10,649 bases of DNA from assembly GCA_026770585.1 (NCBI GenBank), contig MU646625.1:29521-40169 (forward strand), read 5' to 3'. This document shows, in pieces, positions 10,547 through 10,649 of this stretch (within the stretch, counting starts at the first letter, position 1; each line of letters begins with the position of its first letter). The notes under the pieces were generated by a model. That model did not search any database and was not told the origin of the DNA. It saw nothing but the letters and a program-made list of their open reading frames with translations. Position numbers and translations under genes: made by a program. Source of the DNA: Baffinella frigidus (lineage: Eukaryota; Cryptophyceae; Cryptomonadales; Baffinellaceae).

Positions 10547-10548
10547 GT

Positions 10549-10597
<49 letters not shown>

Positions 10598-10649
10598 TTC
10601 TCTCGCTTTCGCTCTCTATCGCTCTCTCCCTCTCTCTCTCTCTCTCTCC
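10549..10649. repeat. (CT)n microsatellite to window end
   Basis: About 100 bases of CT with TTTCTCG interruptions, starting within the exon Q donor. The intron continues past the window. Confidence 0.95.

Noticed and set aside
8512-8994. 160-codon minus-strand frame rich in Tyr-Ile-His
   Set aside because: Translation of the TG/TA microsatellite plus the antisense of exons O2 and O3.
8480-9103. 207-codon open frame on the + strand containing two LDLVGFT motifs
   Set aside because: It holds real exon copies O2 and O3 in one frame, but the rest is intron and TG/TA microsatellite, and the frame passes through both GT donors. Two metal motifs 76 residues apart make no sense for a cyclase.

Overview
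The window looks like one partial, + strand nuclear gene of a eukaryote: a membrane-anchored class III (adenylate/guanylate-type) nucleotide cyclase cut into many very short exons. No bacterial-style gene is present, and every long open frame is a shadow or a microsatellite read-through. The CAG|G acceptors, tiny exons and introns packed with CCCTAAA/CCCCAAA repeats (TTTAGGG-type telomere sequence) suggest an alveolate alga, such as a dinoflagellate or chromerid. That assignment is inference.

Layout, left to right. 1-1255: telomere-like filler and small exons for two hydrophobic helices (exon families A, B, C, D). 1365-2430: membrane exons E/F and G, with copies, microsatellites and hairpins. 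2440-3620: a CCCATAAGTGGAT array, the H exon family ([14 protein letters not shown]) and exon I. 3677-4562: the left arm of a 370 bp inverted duplication holding a short exon (J), then membrane exon K. 4578-6100: MITE-like elements, a 64 bp-arm hairpin and other inverted repeats. 6188-6657: three copies of the last membrane exon (L), set in introns made of GTAAAGTGG/CCACTTTAC repeats. 6908-7340: four copies of linker exon M. 7846-8181: exon N ([10 protein letters not shown]), two copies. 8334-8827: exon O with the first metal-binding Asp (LDLVGFT), three copies. 9016-9570: exon P ([16 protein letters not shown], ending KMDT), three copies. 10475-10546: exon Q (VGDAYIAG, second metal-binding Asp). 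The rest of the catalytic domain lies beyond the window.

Choosing the best copy of each exon from G to Q (G, H2, I, K, L1, M4, N1, O1, P1, Q) gives intron phases that all match and about 219 residues in the order expected for such an enzyme: membrane helices, signalling-helix linker, LLPRH motif, LDLVGFT, KMDT-VGDAY. Exons A, B and C also join in phase. The joins around C/D/E and F/G are not settled.

The unusual point is that almost every exon is repeated locally, two to four times, in order. Several copies differ mainly at third codon positions, as if they had been under protein-level selection. Others are plainly broken (stop codon, frameshift, lost acceptor, loss of the 5' half). The window may therefore hold a gene with many alternative exons, or a gene decaying and re-amplifying exon by exon.
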